Source: Cristatella mucedo
Lineage: Eukaryota; Bryozoa; Phylactolaemata; Cristatellidae
DNA: 64,000 nt
Assembly: GCA_009760855.2 (NCBI GenBank)
Contig: WPIO01000115.1
Span: forward strand, 416,501 to 480,500
Direction of reading: 5' to 3'
Part shown: piece by piece, positions 1-37,753 of the stretch
How the letters are laid out: every line of letters starts with the position of its first letter
Position numbering within the stretch: the first letter of the stretch is position 1
The notes under the pieces: model-generated
What the model was told of the DNA's origin: nothing
The model's database searches: none
What the model saw: the letters and a program-made list of their open reading frames with translations, nothing else
Made by a program: the position numbers and the translations under genes

Positions 1-72
<72 letters not shown>
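1..72. repeat. (CT)n microsatellite
   Basis: Pure CT from the window edge, 68 bp before exon a of the FGD-like gene. Confidence 0.98.
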
Positions 73-73
<1 letters not shown>

Positions 74-140
74 TCTCTTTCCGTAGGCCACGTTGCGCAA
101 AGCATTTTTGGCTGCTGAGCTTTCTTGATGTGCTTACTAG

Positions 141-25620
<25,480 letters not shown>

Positions 25621-26879
25621 CCCCAGCAGCAGCAGCAGCAGCTCGTGCTGCCTGTTCCTCGAGCTGCTGCTGCCTCTCGTTCCTGCTCTTCCTCCCTTCA
25701 CCCCCACCGCCGAGAAATTGCTTCCTGCTTGGGGAATAGGAAAGAGGCAATCTCTTTTCCAGGATGGAGGTCATGGTCAGGTCAGCTTGGTCTGTGCTCA
25801 GCAGCAGCAGCTGCTGCTGCTTCAAAATTAGCCCCTGGGTCTGCAAAATCTATTCCGACCAGCTTTTTTGTGCTAGTTTCTAAATTAGCCACCATCGGGC
25901 ATCAATGTGTTGGTCGCACTGTACCTCGGTCTCGCTTCTGAGCAGTCCAGCTCAGACTTTGTTCGATCCTTTTAGACGGTTATTGAAATCAGCGGTTCTG
26001 GCTCAGTATTACCCGGTTCACTTTTTCCTTTCTCGTAGGAAGTTCTCCAGGGACCCCATTAAAAAGTAAAAGCCTCTGAGGAAAAATGCTATACGTGTTT
26101 AAGCATCACTTCTGTGGGGTGGGGGGTAGTAATGTCCTCATATTTGGTGGTGTCATCGCCTGCATGACCGGCCGGCTAATATGAAACTATCGATCACCAG
26201 ATCCTGCTGCAGCGATAAAAAGCAGCATTTGGCGATATAATAGGCGATCACGTGCTTCGACTTGCTCCTGTCCGACCGAGGCAGTGAGCTGTGCCGAGCC
26301 TCGTGATGGTCTGTTTTGATGTAGCTACATTGGCACTTGCCGAGTTCCGCCAGGGGTTTGCTGTCCAGCCTGTGGCTGGAGACCCGGTGCTTTTTATGGC
26401 GCCTCGAGCGGATAGCCTCCTAATGTAGCGATAGGGATGCAGGCCGACTCATGGTCTATCCGTGACAGCACCCGAGTTCTCCCTTTCACTTATCAATGTC
26501 TATTGGCAACGGAAGCTGTTCACTCTGCAGGTACCATACTGTAGAGCACGGTTTTTTCACAAAGTTCTCTTGGTGCTGACTCTAGCTCGTTCGTTGCAGC
26601 CGTCTGTTGCTATCTACTTCTATGGTTCTTCGGATTCTGCTATAGGTCTCACTTTTTCTTTGTTTCTAGGCTAGGCAACACAGTCAACCATAAATTCTCT
26701 CTGCATGTCTGCAGCTGCTTTGGCAGATACTCCTTTGAGGGCTTTTCTATTATGCCGTGCATGCTAAAGCTCAGCACAGTATGCGGAAATATTTCTTGAC
26801 ACCAAACAAGCAAACACATATGCTGTTGATATATGTATGTGTTTAATAGTCTAATTAGACCACAAGCTCCTGGATTGTT
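25621..26879. other. 3' flank of the FGD-like gene
   Basis: CAG/CTG-rich just after the stop (25627-25670, 25800-25822), probably 3' UTR. No clear polyadenylation signal or further gene recognised. Confidence 0.5.
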
Positions 26880-27290
26880 CTTGTGGTGTGGTATCAACAG
26901 AGCCGAAATTGTACCGAAAAGATCGGCTACAATGTGAGCCGAACACATGCCTCAGCCGCCTGTCGAAATCGTCCCATAAACGTTCTGTAGACTAGAGATC
27001 AGGTGACTGGTTGGTCCAATGCATCAGCATCAAACCAGATTGGTCAAAAACCTACTTACTGGCCTGGCAGGGTGATTAGGGTCGCTATGTTGCTGCAGAG
27101 CGTAATGATCTTCTAAGCAGAGTATTTACACTTTGCAATCCGACTACCCAAACCACCTGAAGATGCATGTTTTGGACCATAATACCATCATCGATCTGAT
27201 GCAAAGCCCCAGCACCTTTCACGGTAACACAGCCTAAAAACACGATTTGCTGATGAATTTGAAAGTAGCTTGAAGGCAATCATGCTGGTG
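26880..27290 (-). pseudogene. degenerate Tc1-like transposase fragment
   Basis: Minus-strand reading VTVKGAGALHQIDDGIM (27085-27279) parallels the copy at 51360-51785. Nucleotide similarity continues to about 26880 with several frameshifts. Confidence 0.65.
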
Positions 27291-27329
27291 TGCCCCATCT
27301 TTTCTGAATTTTCTTATTTTAATCTCACC

Positions 27330-27900
27330 TGACTTCCAGCAATATTATGTAGCTGAAAGTAGGCAGACTTGACTATGGAGCTGATGTGGTCGTCTAGTGA
27401 AAGGTCACTTTGGCATAGTACATAAATTTCGTGCAGATGCTACGGGTGACATGTTGGCAGAGCCGATTTTGAGTATTAAACTTTCCCATGTCTGATCATT
27501 TTTGCTTTACCCATAACTAGTTAGTTGGTTGTATCGTCATTAAACTTAAGGATAGTCTGCTGCCATCCAAGTTTGGATGTCAGCCATACATGCAGCAAGG
27601 GAGTTGAGAGAATTTGATAGGATGGAAGGCTGGGGTGGATCAAAGCATAGGTTCGGCTGTTTGTCATGTGCATAGAAGTGAAAACCTGGATTGTGCTTGG
27701 CGATAACATAGGCAAGATGGAGAGTATAAATTGTGAAAAGAAGCAGACCAAGCACTGTCTCGTGAGATATCCCCATACTTCAGTGGTCCTGATCTTTGCC
27801 CGTTTACATCGATACTTTAGAGTCTTCCACTGAAACCACCCAAGCCATTGCAGCTCAGTGCAGTCAGAGATGCCAAGGCAAGATGAGATACAAGTGTTTT
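27330..27900 (-). mobile_element. LINE-A RT palm remnant
   Basis: Readings TVLGLLLFTIYTLHLAYVI and AKHNPGFHFYAHD (27546-27776), where YADD has become YAHD, so the polymerase would be inactive. Confidence 0.75.
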
Positions 27901-29389
27901 ATCATTAATATTGTTGTTACTAATTTTATAAAGTTTCATGCCATCCTGTAAGATTACATATCTATGCTGGAGTGTCTGCTAGGTAAACAAAGAAAGGCAT
28001 TCTAATTAGCAGTTTGCATAGATAAGAAAAAGGCTATACACGAGTTAGTTTTGCTCGTGTGACTCTAAGATGTTAATAATTTTTTCCAAAGTTCCCGGTC
28101 CCTTGCACTATCGGTTATCGAGGCTGCTTTTACCATTGGTTTGAATAACCCTATATGAAGAATCGCTTTGAATGTCCTTTGCTTTGCCTTCACTGGATGC
28201 AGAATCTGTTACAGCTTTGCTACCGATGAGGCAGTTTGTTCGTTGTGTCTCTTCATCAGTCCATTGCCAGTTTCCAGAGGGGTGAAACTGGAATTAAGCC
28301 AAGAGATGACTGGACATTGACCTTGCCTGACACTGGCAGTCATTGGAAGGCCGGAAAAACGTATCGAATAGCTTGGCCGCCCGGCATGCCCCTTTAGGTT
28401 GGTCCAGGATGACAGGACCCATCCTGCGGTTATGTCGTTGCATCATCTGTTTGAATTATTTCGAGCGATGTCAGATCATAAAAGCAGGCAGCCGATCTAT
28501 CGAGCACAATGAGTGGCTACTTTGTCTTTTCAACTTGGCAGGTGGCTTGCCGTGATGAAACAGTCAGTCCAGCCGTGATGAAACAGTCAGTTCAGCCATG
28601 ACCTTGAGTCCCAGTACCGGCAGCAACATACTAGTTTGAGTCTGCGAGAAATTTGATATTATCTGTTACATCTTGACAGCTGTTATTGACTTAGTATCAG
28701 ACTGGAGCCTCGTTGATTGGACCTCGTTGCATGCTTTTCCCTGTTACCTATTAATAGACTTCCGTGTGCTTCCTGTGTCACCTTTCTATAGAAGGTCTCC
28801 TCGTGCCTTTGCTTCCATGTATGTCCTTTGTTCGGTCGCTTGTTTGCGATCACTTATAACGATCGTTTACTTTTTACCCACGATTGTATTTGTTGTATAG
28901 AGAGCGAAGCATCTTGAGTGTTTTCCTCTCGTTAGTATTCGTAGATGCCAAGTCTTCGTCGCCTCGGACGTATCATCTGTCCAGGGCTTGCTTATAAACA
29001 TATAGTCAAATTCGAAGCGGTTTTTGTATGTATGTGCTTCTCAGTATACAATGCTGAGGTTCTTTGTCGTGGCCACTGTCGTATCTCCCTCCTGTTGAAG
29101 ACTAATCCGGAAATGTCCGGTGATGTGAAGCGATGCTCAATTGTTTGCCTGCTACCAACCAACTTCGGGCATGTGATTATTGTTATGTACTTTACGCAGG
29201 TTATAGTGCCAATTCGACTTTAATACTCTATAGTAATAATTATAAGAATGCATGAATACTCTTTATATTATGTATATATGCTTTTTGTGCATATATGTGT
29301 ATATTTATGTGTGTGTGTCTGTGTGTACAACTGCATTTTTCATGTAAACCGTTGGAATCTGCTTTACGTGAATGATAAACTAAATGCTA
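27901..29389. other. intergenic, nothing recognised
   Basis: Only the 23-bp tandem duplication at 28549-28594 stands out. Confidence 0.5.
28549..28594. repeat. 23-bp tandem duplication
   Basis: gccgtgatgaaacagtcagt twice, units 28549-28571 and 28572-28594, one base different. Confidence 0.95.
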
Positions 29390-29998
29390 GCCTTGCAGAC
29401 ATTCGATCCAGGATGTAAGAAAATTTCTTTAAACCAAGCAACGATAAACCGGAACTTGTAAATATAGGACACCCCAAGCGTGTGGCTGGACTTGACAGCT
29501 TTGCTCTTCTAATAGGCGATGCTGGTGTGTGACCATCACCGTGTGCTCGGAATTTAGGTGTCGTCTTCGACAGCTGCCTACGTTAAGAAGACTGACTGCC
29601 TCCACAGCTCACCATCACGTCTGAACCCTATCTAAGATTAGGAAATGTCTTCCACGGTGGCGTGCAAAGAATTTAGCTAGCTCCTTAATTCTGTTCGGCT
29701 AGATTACTGCAGTTCTCTTTTGGCTGGGCTACCGAAAAAGTGACTAGGCCACTGAAGCTAGCGATTAATATGGCTGCAAGGCTAGTTTACAAATCCCAAA
29801 GGTTTGGCAATGTTCTCCTTTGCTAAAAGAGCTTAAGATTTCTGCCGGTTGATCAGCGTATACAAGGCAAAGTTCTAAGGCTGACCCACAAGGCCCGCCA
29901 CGGCTTGGCTCCTTCGTACCTAGCTGAACTGCTGCATCAGTCTCAGCCTGTTCGAGCCCTCAGGTCCTGTATGAACAATAAATTAGCTGGTCCATTCA
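29390..29998 (+). mobile_element. LINE-B fragment (RT C-terminal region)
   Basis: Degenerate + strand copy (kfqxgrp-like region, then aggccactgaagctagcgat... and ctagctgaactgctgcatcag) parallel to 1745-2350. It abuts the minus-strand LINE-B at 30000 tail to tail. Confidence 0.75.
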
Positions 29999-31876
29999 TC
30001 CATTGAAGACAGTTGCAGCTCATGCAACAAGGAGGAAATGAAAAGCACGGCAGAGTCAGGAGAGCAGTTGAGGTAGTGAGTAGCATGGAAGTATCAGCTC
30101 AGGACAGCTGGAAAGGATGTGCCACAGTCGGCAGCAGGGTAGTAGTTGTCGCTGCCTAAGCATTTTGGAAGTAAGTTCCACAGTCTGGGACCTGCAGAGC
30201 ATAAGCTTATGTCGCCCACTGTCTTTAAGCGGAGGAATAGAACGGTGAATTTATTGTTTATATAGGACCTGAGGGCACGAGGTGGTGGTAATTGGCACAG
30301 CAGTTCAGCTCGGTATGAATGGGCCAAGAATTGGCGGGCCTTGTAAGTCAGCCTTAGAACTTTGCCCCGTTTTCGTTGAACAAGCGGCAGCAATCTAAGC
30401 TCTTTTAGCAAAGGAGACCACTGCCAACCCTCTGGGATTTCTAAACTGGCCTTACAGCCATATTAATCGCCAGTTTCAGTGACCTAGTCATTTTTTTTCG
30501 GTAGTCCAGCCAAAAGAGAATGGCAGTCATCTATCCGAACTGAAGGACTAAGTTAAGGAGCTAGTTAATTGTTTGCAAGCCACTGTGGCAGAGAGTCCCT
30601 AGTCTTATCTAGAGGTCAGACGTGGTCCGTTCAGCTGTGGCGGCAGTCTTCTTAACGAGGCTTTCAAAATTTAGGCAGCTGTCAAAGATAACGCCTAAAT
30701 TCCGAGCACAAGGTGACGGTCGTACAACAGCATAACCTATTAGAAGAGCAGTCTTGTAGTCCAGCCACACGCTTGGGGTGTCCTATGAGTTGCAGTTCCG
30801 TGTTATTTTCGTTAAATTTAAGGAAATTGTCCGACATCCAGGATCGAATGTCTTCACGACCAGCATTCATTTTAACAGTCACTATAGCATATTCCGAGTG
30901 TGTGAATGGTAAGTATAGCTGAGTATCGTCAGCATAAAAGTGACAGCTGATCCCATGAGCCCGAATCACTTTTTCCAAAGATTCAGTATAAATGGCGAAT
31001 AGCAAGGTACCGAGGACGGATCCTTGTGTGACGCCACTGGTGACCGGTCTGGTGGATGAAACCTGACCTTCACATGACACAAATTGAACGCGACCGGACA
31101 AGTACAATTTGAATCACGCCAGTGCATCGTCTGCCAGACCGATCGCTCTCAATCGTTCAAGCAGAATATCGTGATCAACAGTGTCAAAATCAGCTGATAG
31201 TCGATATCCAGCATCCCTAGGGAGTGACATTCCCGTCGTCGTTGCTGCATAGGATGTCATTGGTATAACGGGGAGAGCAGTTTCAGTAGAGTGCTGCCGC
31301 TTGCGCCCCGATTGAAATTTTTCTGACATTTCATTTTTTCGTTGTGTGCTACCAGTTACTTAGCGACAATCTTTTCAAGAATCTTTGCCGATAAAGGAAA
31401 CTATGAGATAGTTTGTGTGAACCTCTGTTTAATCAAGGCTTTTTAAGTATCGGTCTAATGATGGCCGCTTTGAAGGACTTTGGTACAACCCCTTTTTCGC
31501 AAGAACCATTAAAAATCCCAGCTATTACTGGGCTAAGCTTGTCAACCAGTGACGACTGTAGAGGGGTGGCACTAGGCATTCAGGAGACGAGCTCTTTTTA
31601 CTAAACCTTATAAGTGTAGCCGCATCGCATACAAAAACCTCAAAAATCTCTGAAGGAAGGTCATAGGTTGTGTCTCAACAACGGCCTCAGTCGGAGAGGG
31701 ATTAACGAAGGCAAGAAAATGTGCCGTTTTTCAATGAAGAAAGCTTACAAATTTGTTAGCTGTGGGAAGTGAGTGAGATTCCCTCAGAGTTGTCAAGCAA
31801 CTTGTTCATAAGCCTCTGACTTCAGTTTTCGAGGGGAAAAAGAAGCCTTAGCTTATCTAAGCTTCTGGGTATAGGA

Positions 31877-31895
31877 TATATATATATATATATAT

Positions 31896-31953
<58 letters not shown>

Positions 31954-31966
31954 CTCTCTCTCTCTG
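31877..31966. repeat. (TA)n-(TC)n microsatellite
   Basis: TA run with one gga interruption followed by a TC run, inside LINE-B. Confidence 0.97.
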
Positions 31967-32325
31967 AGGAAGCCTTTGAATTGGCTAGATCGCCGTCAGG
32001 CGTAGGCTTTTTAAAGCGATGTTCAAGCCTGTGCTGTACGGTTCGGATCTTTTGAAGTTGTTTGGAAAATTGAGAGAAATCCCCTCTACTGTCTACATGG
32101 ACAGAATTTATAGGAGGATGCTCTTCAAGGGCACTCATAATTGTCGCGTTCACTGGATCAGTGAAGGTCTCGAAGCTGTCAGTTGAATCTGGGTGCAGAT
32201 CAAGAATATCTGTCTCGCCGATTTCAAACACTTCCATGGTCAATGCTTTTTAAGTTGCGTCGCTGGACAAACTCGACATTACCCTGCACGTACAACGGAA
32301 CTGGAAAAGCAAACGAGACTGAGCA

Positions 32326-33665
32326 ATGATCCGAAATGAACTTCTAGAGCGCCTCTCATCTCGCCTGGGCATCACTGGCACTGCTCTGCAGTGGTTCAGG
32401 TCCTATCTCAGTGGGAGACTCCAGAGTATTAACGTGAATGGACAAAGATCATCTGAAGTACCTCTGAAATATGGAGTAACTCGGGGCTCCGTGCTAGGTC
32501 CGGTTCTTTTCACGGTTTATACTCTGCCTCTTGCTGATGTGATTGCCAAGCACAATCTAGGCTTTCACTTCTATGCAGATGACACTCAGTTGTACCTTTG
32601 CTTTGATCCCTCCCAGCCTTCGAGCACCTCAAATTCTCTAAACTCACTAGCTGCATGCATTGATGACACCCGCACATGGATGGCAGCAAGTTTTCTAAAA
32701 CTTAACGATGATAAAACTAACTTACTAGTTATGGGCAAACCCAGTGTGATCCGGAGATTGGAAAGGCTGACTCAAAATTGGCTCTGCCAGCATATCTCCA
32801 GTTGAATCAGCTCGAAATCTAGGTGTCATATTAAAAAGCGATCTCTCGTTAGACGACCATATCAGCTCCACAGTCAAATCCGCCTATTTTCAGCTTCATA
32901 ACATTGCTAAAATTCAGGCTTGTTTAGATAAAGATACCACGTCCAAGTTGGTCCATGCATTCGTGACATCCCGTCTCGACTTCTGCAACTCACTGCTTAC
33001 TGGCCTACCAGCATGTGCGATCAGGCGATTGCAGCTGGTGCAAAACTCTGCAGCTAGGCTTGTCTGTCGTGAGCTTCGCAGTTGCCACATTACTCCACTT
33101 CTCGCCGACCTGCACTGGCTACCAGTCAAGCAACGGATTGACTTCAAGGTTTTGTCCCTCACTTTTAGGTCCCTTCATTCTATGGCTCCAGCCTATCTTT
33201 CAGATATACTCCCCCATCAGGCCAAGCATCGTACCACCTGCTTTTCGGAATCCAACAGTCTGCAAATACCTCGTACAAACCTTAAATCCTTTGATGACCG
33301 TGCATTTAGTTCATATGCTCCCAAAGCCTGGAACTGCCTCCCGACCTGCGTCAGAACATCCCCTGACCTGACCACATTTAAAAGCAACCTAAAAACACAC
33401 CTATTTAGGACAACATTTAGTGGGTCCCTGTAATTCGTCCTTGATGTGCTTATGCGTGCTGACACTGTGCATGCTGCCACTAACCACATTTGCATGCTGA
33501 CCCTGTGCATGTCACCCCTAACCATATTATTCATTTCGTTTGTTTTTTCAAGCAAGATCTTACTTACCATTCAATTGCATTTCACTTTACAGCAAATGTA
33601 AAGCGCCTAGAGAGAGATTGAGTTCTCTGAGGGCACTTTATCAAGTGAATTATTATTATTATTAA
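32326..33665 (+). mobile_element. LINE-A copy, 5'-truncated, inserted in LINE-B
   Basis: Starts inside RT (ELLERLSSRLGITGTALQWF), with [12 protein letters not shown] and [10 protein letters not shown]-type motifs (32326-32805). After a frameshift it continues from [20 protein letters not shown] to the C-terminus (32948-33433). The 3' UTR ends in the hairpin at about 33600-33650 and (ATT)n. 5' truncation within RT is typical of target-primed LINE insertion. Confidence 0.92.
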
Positions 33666-33946
33666 CAGTGGGGAAAGACAAGGTTATTGTGGTAGACATC
33701 CTTAGTAATAACGAAATCCAGGATATGGCCACCGAAATGAGTGGTTTAATTAACGCGTTCGATCAAATCGAAGTTCTCCAGACAGTCGAGAAATGGGCAG
33801 ACTTGGCTGTTGCAAGGGCTGTCAACGTGAATCTTGAAGTCTCCTGCATTTAGTGACGGCTGGCCACGCACAAATATTTCAGTGAGGAACTCTGAAAAAT
33901 CCTCCACAAACAAGATCAGACAGCCAGCCAGAAGGAGGTCGGTAGA

Positions 33947-34022
33947 TAATAATAAAAGTGCATTTGGTAAAGCGCCCTCAGAGAACCCAACTTTTTAGGC
34001 ACTTACCGTTTGCTGCGAAGAT
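33947..34022 (-). mobile_element. LINE-A tail fragment
   Basis: Only the 3' hairpin tail and (AAT)n are present, inserted in the LINE-B endonuclease region. Extreme 5' truncation. Confidence 0.7.
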
Positions 34023-34409
34023 AACTACTGTGATGAGCATGGTCTTTGGTGGAGACGTAATTGAAACCGATTCAAACGGGCCCATTCGAAAAACTGCAGG
34101 TCCTATAGCCAGCATGATTCACGAGCAGAGAACATTCACAGCAAATTTCCGCTGATATCCAACGAAGAACTTACTCCGATATCTAAAAAGCGTACAGATG
34201 ACAGTATTACTGACCTTGTGCCGCTACTGCGAAGAGAACATAAATTTAATTAACTATTGGGAGGAGTAACAGCTGCAGTGTCTTCATCCTGCTATTGTTT
34301 GGCTGCGATATCGGCGATGGTCTGGGCAACTTTGCAGCTAAAGGAGTGGCGAGCTGCGACAAGCAGGAGGCATTGTAGATGACAAAACCTAGTTGCAGCC
34401 CGCCCGTCT

Positions 34410-34699
34410 TGTGCTTCGATGTGCCTTGCACGAAGAACGCCCGCACAGAACCAACACCAACAGTTTATTCTACTATAGAGCAGAGGGAGCACGACTTCAC
34501 TCGCCCCTCTCTCCCCACTGAATCCCCCTCCTCGCCCACGGCTGTTTTGGCCGACCCCGACGGTGAGTCCACCATCTGACTGTGGTTACCGGCCTGTCCA
34601 AACCACACCACAGGCGGACCACAGCTATGCACCACCGGTGATGCTCCTGACAGCTGTTTAAGGAAGGAGCGGAACCGGCCTGCATATACTCAGACCACA
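34410..34699 (-). repeat. 3' LTR of the gypsy-like element
   Basis: About 99 percent identical to the copy at 38464-38751. A polypurine tract (aagggagcg on the minus strand, 34700-34708) lies immediately upstream, as needed for plus-strand priming. Confidence 0.95.
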
Positions 34700-34793
34700 C
34701 GCTCCCTTGACCTTAAGGTCACAAGTTTCCAGATGCAATGCCAGTAGCGCACTGTACCATCGTTGCAAACTCCCTTGTCCCCCGACGTACAGA

Positions 34794-35849
34794 TCAGTCC
34801 ATGACGTAGTCGGAGAACCAACGTGGGGGCTGCAGTTCCGACCGCATGCGAAGCTGGTGGCCGCCCCTTTCCTCTGTCCCAGCATGCTCATCATCTCCGC
34901 CTCTTATCTGGGAGGGTGCTGGCAGCTGAGCCGGCAATACTGGCTCAGCGTCCGGAACTAACCTGACGTCCGACACATGTCTTCGGATTCCGTTCACCTC
35001 GACACCAAGGCCGTGAGTCCCCGAGGTCACAATCCCTTCCGGCCATTCTGACGTACACCGCGCATCGGCTGGTTTCACAAAAACCCTTTGGCCCGCTTTG
35101 TAGTTAATGGCAGATTGGGCGTTGCAGTGCTGTATCTTCTTTGGCTGGAGCGGGCACCGCCATTCATACGTAAATAACCGCCTGTGAGGCACGGTTTCGC
35201 CCTTTATCCCCTCAGTCGGCGCCGAATTGTACCAGTACACCATATCTAGTACTCCTCTACCGGTGCGAGCTGCCATGCCCTTGATAGTCCGATGCATGCG
35301 TTCGACTATGCCGTTGCCTTCCGGTCGGTAAGCACACCGGTAGACGGTCTCAACGCCCCAGCGTTCGCTGAGACGCCGAACTGCCTCAGATCGGAACGAG
35401 GCGCTGTTGTCCATCAGAAGCTGCGTGGGTGGGCCTCTCTCTCGAAAGATTTGCTCCAGCACTCTGGTGATAAGGTGCACCTCTTCGCTAGGAATGGGCC
35501 GCCATAGCGTAAATCTGCTGGGCCCACAATCCACCAGCGTCAGATATTTCTCATTGCGGTAGTGCGTGACATCTATCGCAAGACGAGACCAGGGTTCGGT
35601 GACGTCAAGACTGCCTCGCTGCCACAAAATCGGCGACGGATCCACTGATCTGCAGCGAAGACAGGAACGAACAATTCGTTCTACATTGGTTCTGCGGATG
35701 TTCGCATTAGGGTGACATAGCCTCGCCAGGTATAGCGTCCTGTCGACGCCCAGGTGGTGCAGATTGGGGAATTGCTTGAGGTCGATATTGGGAGCCGCCA
35801 AACTGACCTCGGGAGCCACGGCACCGGTACAGCAAGTCGTGAACTTCAC
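34794..35849 (-). CDS. integrase of gypsy-like element (intact ORF)
   Basis: 351 codons. The N-terminal H2C2 zinc finger has the spacing H...H...CLRC. The DDE core has AIDVTHYR, LLMDNSASF and GNGIVERMHR, with exactly 35 residues between the second Asp and the Glu (DD35E). The C-terminal region ends about 95 bp before the 3' LTR. This is the only domain of the element still open from end to end. Confidence 0.92.
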   Translation of the reverse strand: MKFTTCCTGAVAPEVSLAAPNIDLKQFPNLHHLGVDRTLYLARLCHPNANIRRTNVERIVRSCLRCRSVDPSPILWQRGSLDVTEPWSRLAIDVTHYRNEKYLTLVDCGPSRFTLWRPIPSEEVHLITRVLEQIFRERGPPTQLLMDNSASFRSEAVRRLSERWGVETVYRCAYRPEGNGIVERMHRTIKGMAARTGRGVLDMVYWYNSAPTEGIKGETVPHRRLFTYEWRCPLQPKKIQHCNAQSAINYKAGQRVFVKPADARCTSEWPEGIVTSGTHGLGVEVNGIRRHVSDVRLVPDAEPVLPAQLPAPSQIRGGDDEHAGTEERGGHQLRMRSELQPPRWFSDYVMD

Positions 35850-36007
35850 CCACCTTTGCGGTACTCGCGTCAGCTGGTCCGCTTTATTCTCCGGCGACCT
35901 TACTAGGCTGACAGTCGTCTCCAGATTGCACTCCCGTTATAATATCTCGGAGTAGGCCCAATCGTCGTCGAATTATCGCCTCTCCCATGCCGCGCGTCCT
36001 CACGGGT

Positions 36008-36344
36008 TTATCCCCGTCGATCAATGACCAGCCAACCAAACACCGAAGTTGAATCAGTCACGATTTGGACTTTCTGAAGTCCCCACGCAATAGCGATGTT
36101 AAGGCCTTTGATGACGGCTTCTAGCTCGGCGGTGTTTATATGCGAAGTTTCGTCCGGCTTTCGAAGCCAAGAGGCATCCTCAACCACTTTACCGTCAATT
36201 TCAAGGCACGTTCCAATAGCGATGCTGCTCGCATCGCACCACAATTGTCCGCTGACGACATTGGACACCTGCCACGCGCCAGTCACCGGATCAGAAGCTA
36301 GCACCCTGCGATGGACGTCGCGAGCAATTTCCAGAACCTCACTC
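36008..36344 (-). pseudogene. RNase H of gypsy-like element
   Basis: Part of the ORF 36008-36709. It shows the RNase H acidic residues in LWCDASSIAIG, HINTAELEAVIKGL and QIVTDSTSVFGW. The frame closes after VIDRRG; the end of the domain (PENKADQLTRVP near 35880) is in another frame. Confidence 0.85.
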
Positions 36345-37067
36345 GGCACTTTGCTGTCCCAGTCCTGATCGCTGGCTATACGTTTGAGGTAACTGCAAGC
36401 AGGTCGCAGCCAGCCGGCTACCGGAAAATGCCCGACGAGTTGCCCACACCAAGAAAATAATTCTCGCCGCGTCAGCACTGACTGTACAGAGCCTATGGCA
36501 TTATCTCGGCGCCATACGAGTTCGTTGCGTTTACTGTCAATGCGGAGGCCTAGGACACGACCACCCTCTAACTTTTCAGGTGGTTTTGCTTCAAGTCTGT
36601 ACTCGCGGAGAAGCTCAATCACACGGTCGTTTGAGACGATATCATTGTTCGCCAAAATATCAACATACGAATCCGTGCCGGATCTGACCCGCTCATCCAT
36701 AGACAACACTTTATTTAAGATAAGTCATTATTTTTGGTGCAACGTTAAGGCCGAAACCCAGGCGAGTCAGGCAGTATCGGCGGCCATGAAATTCAACCAC
36801 CTGGTACTTCCACAATGGTGGGTCTACGTGAATTTGCAAATAGGCCTTACGCAGGTCACGACGCTTACGTTTCGTCCCATTCGCCGCCATGCACGAAGTT
36901 TATTACTGCACACGTCCCCTTCAGCCGTGTGGCTCGACACGAACTGGTTGAGCTCGCGATAGTCGAGGACGGACCTCCACTTTCCCTTTGCTGCTTTGGA
37001 CCACCGCCATCAAGGGAATCAGCCCACCGCACTCCCCGTGAAAAGGTTGAAGCCAACCACACTTTAT
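36345..37067 (-). pseudogene. reverse transcriptase of gypsy-like element (frameshifted, YVDD lost)
   Basis: RT palm and finger motifs are readable only by changing frame: IPLMAVVQ near 37010, then DLRKAYLQIHV near 36845, RYCLTRLGFGLNVAP near 36765, and SYVDILANND near 36665. The last should be YVDD; one aspartate codon is deleted in frame, which would abolish catalysis. Thumb and connection regions (VLGLRI, FSWCGQLVGHFPVAGWLRPA) continue in the ORF 36008-36709. Confidence 0.85.
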
Positions 37068-37661
37068 TCAGTCCTCCACTTCCCGTTCATATTCTGCTTC
37101 TACCTCAGCCGGGATGCGATATGAGGACACGCGGTTCTGCAGCATGGGGGCCTGTACGCCTTCTTTCCAGTTCCAGCGCACGTGCCATGCGCCATCGTGG
37201 AATATCGCAGTAAAATCTATGTCGGAGACTGTAAGCTCGCTCGAATTTCCGACCTTTGCAATGAGTAAAACGTCGGTGGCCGGGGGAGAGTGAGGGCAGG
37301 TTACACTGTTTCTTTCGCCGCGGATGCATCGGGTAGTTGGAGCCTCATTACCGAAGTCAACTTGGCCTTCACCGCCGTGCCCTACGCGGACGCCGCCTAG
37401 CGCTCTTATGACATCCATCCCAAGGATGATGTCCCAGCCAGCAATTATATCGGTCACCAAACAATTAACCTCCAGCGGTACTCCTCTAATTAACAAACTG
37501 ACCTTACACGTAGAGGTACACAGAGCGCGGTCACCGTTCATCATCAAGATACCCTCCCTCGCAGGCTGCAGACCGCGAGAGGAGGCCAGCACTGATGCAA
37601 GTACCGTGCGGGAGCAGCCGGTGTCGACAAGTGCAGTAGCGAACTGGCCATTTAACATCAC
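37068..37661 (-). pseudogene. retropepsin (aspartic protease) of gypsy-like element
   Basis: Open for 197 codons. The active site ALVDTGCSRTVL is near residue 12 and the second conserved strand IILGMDVI near residue 80. It lies in the -1 frame relative to gag. An in-frame TAG (37683-37685) separates it from the frameshift point. It ends at 37068 just before RT similarity starts in another frame. Confidence 0.85.
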
Positions 37662-37732
37662 GCCAATGGAGGGCAGTCGCGCCTAAGTCAAGGGGAACAC
37701 GCTGGCGCAGGTGTTGGCGGTTCCCCTTATTC

Positions 37733-37739
37733 GTTTTTT
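37733..37739 (-). promoter_or_regulatory. candidate -1 ribosomal frameshift heptamer between gag and pro
   Basis: A AAA AAC read in the gag frame on the minus strand. A -1 slip here would enter the protease frame. In this copy gag already stops at 37754-37756, so the site is a relic. Function is inferred from the heptamer rule. Confidence 0.5.
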
Positions 37740-37753
37740 TGATCGCCGAATTT

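Larger units (their letters stand above)
30000..34255 (-). mobile_element. LINE-B copy with endonuclease and RT, interrupted by LINE-A
   Basis: Minus strand from about 34255. Endonuclease pieces: GPFESVSITSPPK near 34080, and FGGHILDFVITKDVYHNN near 33700. Then the LINE-A insert (32326-33665), then ISDHCSVSFAFP near 32310, which holds the catalytic SDH. A linker follows (31857-32243), then RT with DFDTVDHDILLERLRAIGL (31114-31329) and [14 protein letters not shown] (30682-31107), and the C-terminus at 30094-30411. A separate LINE-A tail (33947-34022) and a (TA)n array also interrupt it. No frame is intact. Confidence 0.85.

Noticed and set aside
87-140. Extension of FGD-like exon a upstream to the tag at 84-86
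   Set aside because: The frame is open but the added residues do not resemble an FGD DH domain, while an acceptor at 139-140 gives similarity from the first codon. Left as uncertain.
34260-34404. N-terminal half of a Tc1 transposase left of the gypsy-like element
   Set aside because: Expected if the element had split a transposase, but the reading frames here show no clear Tc1 motif.
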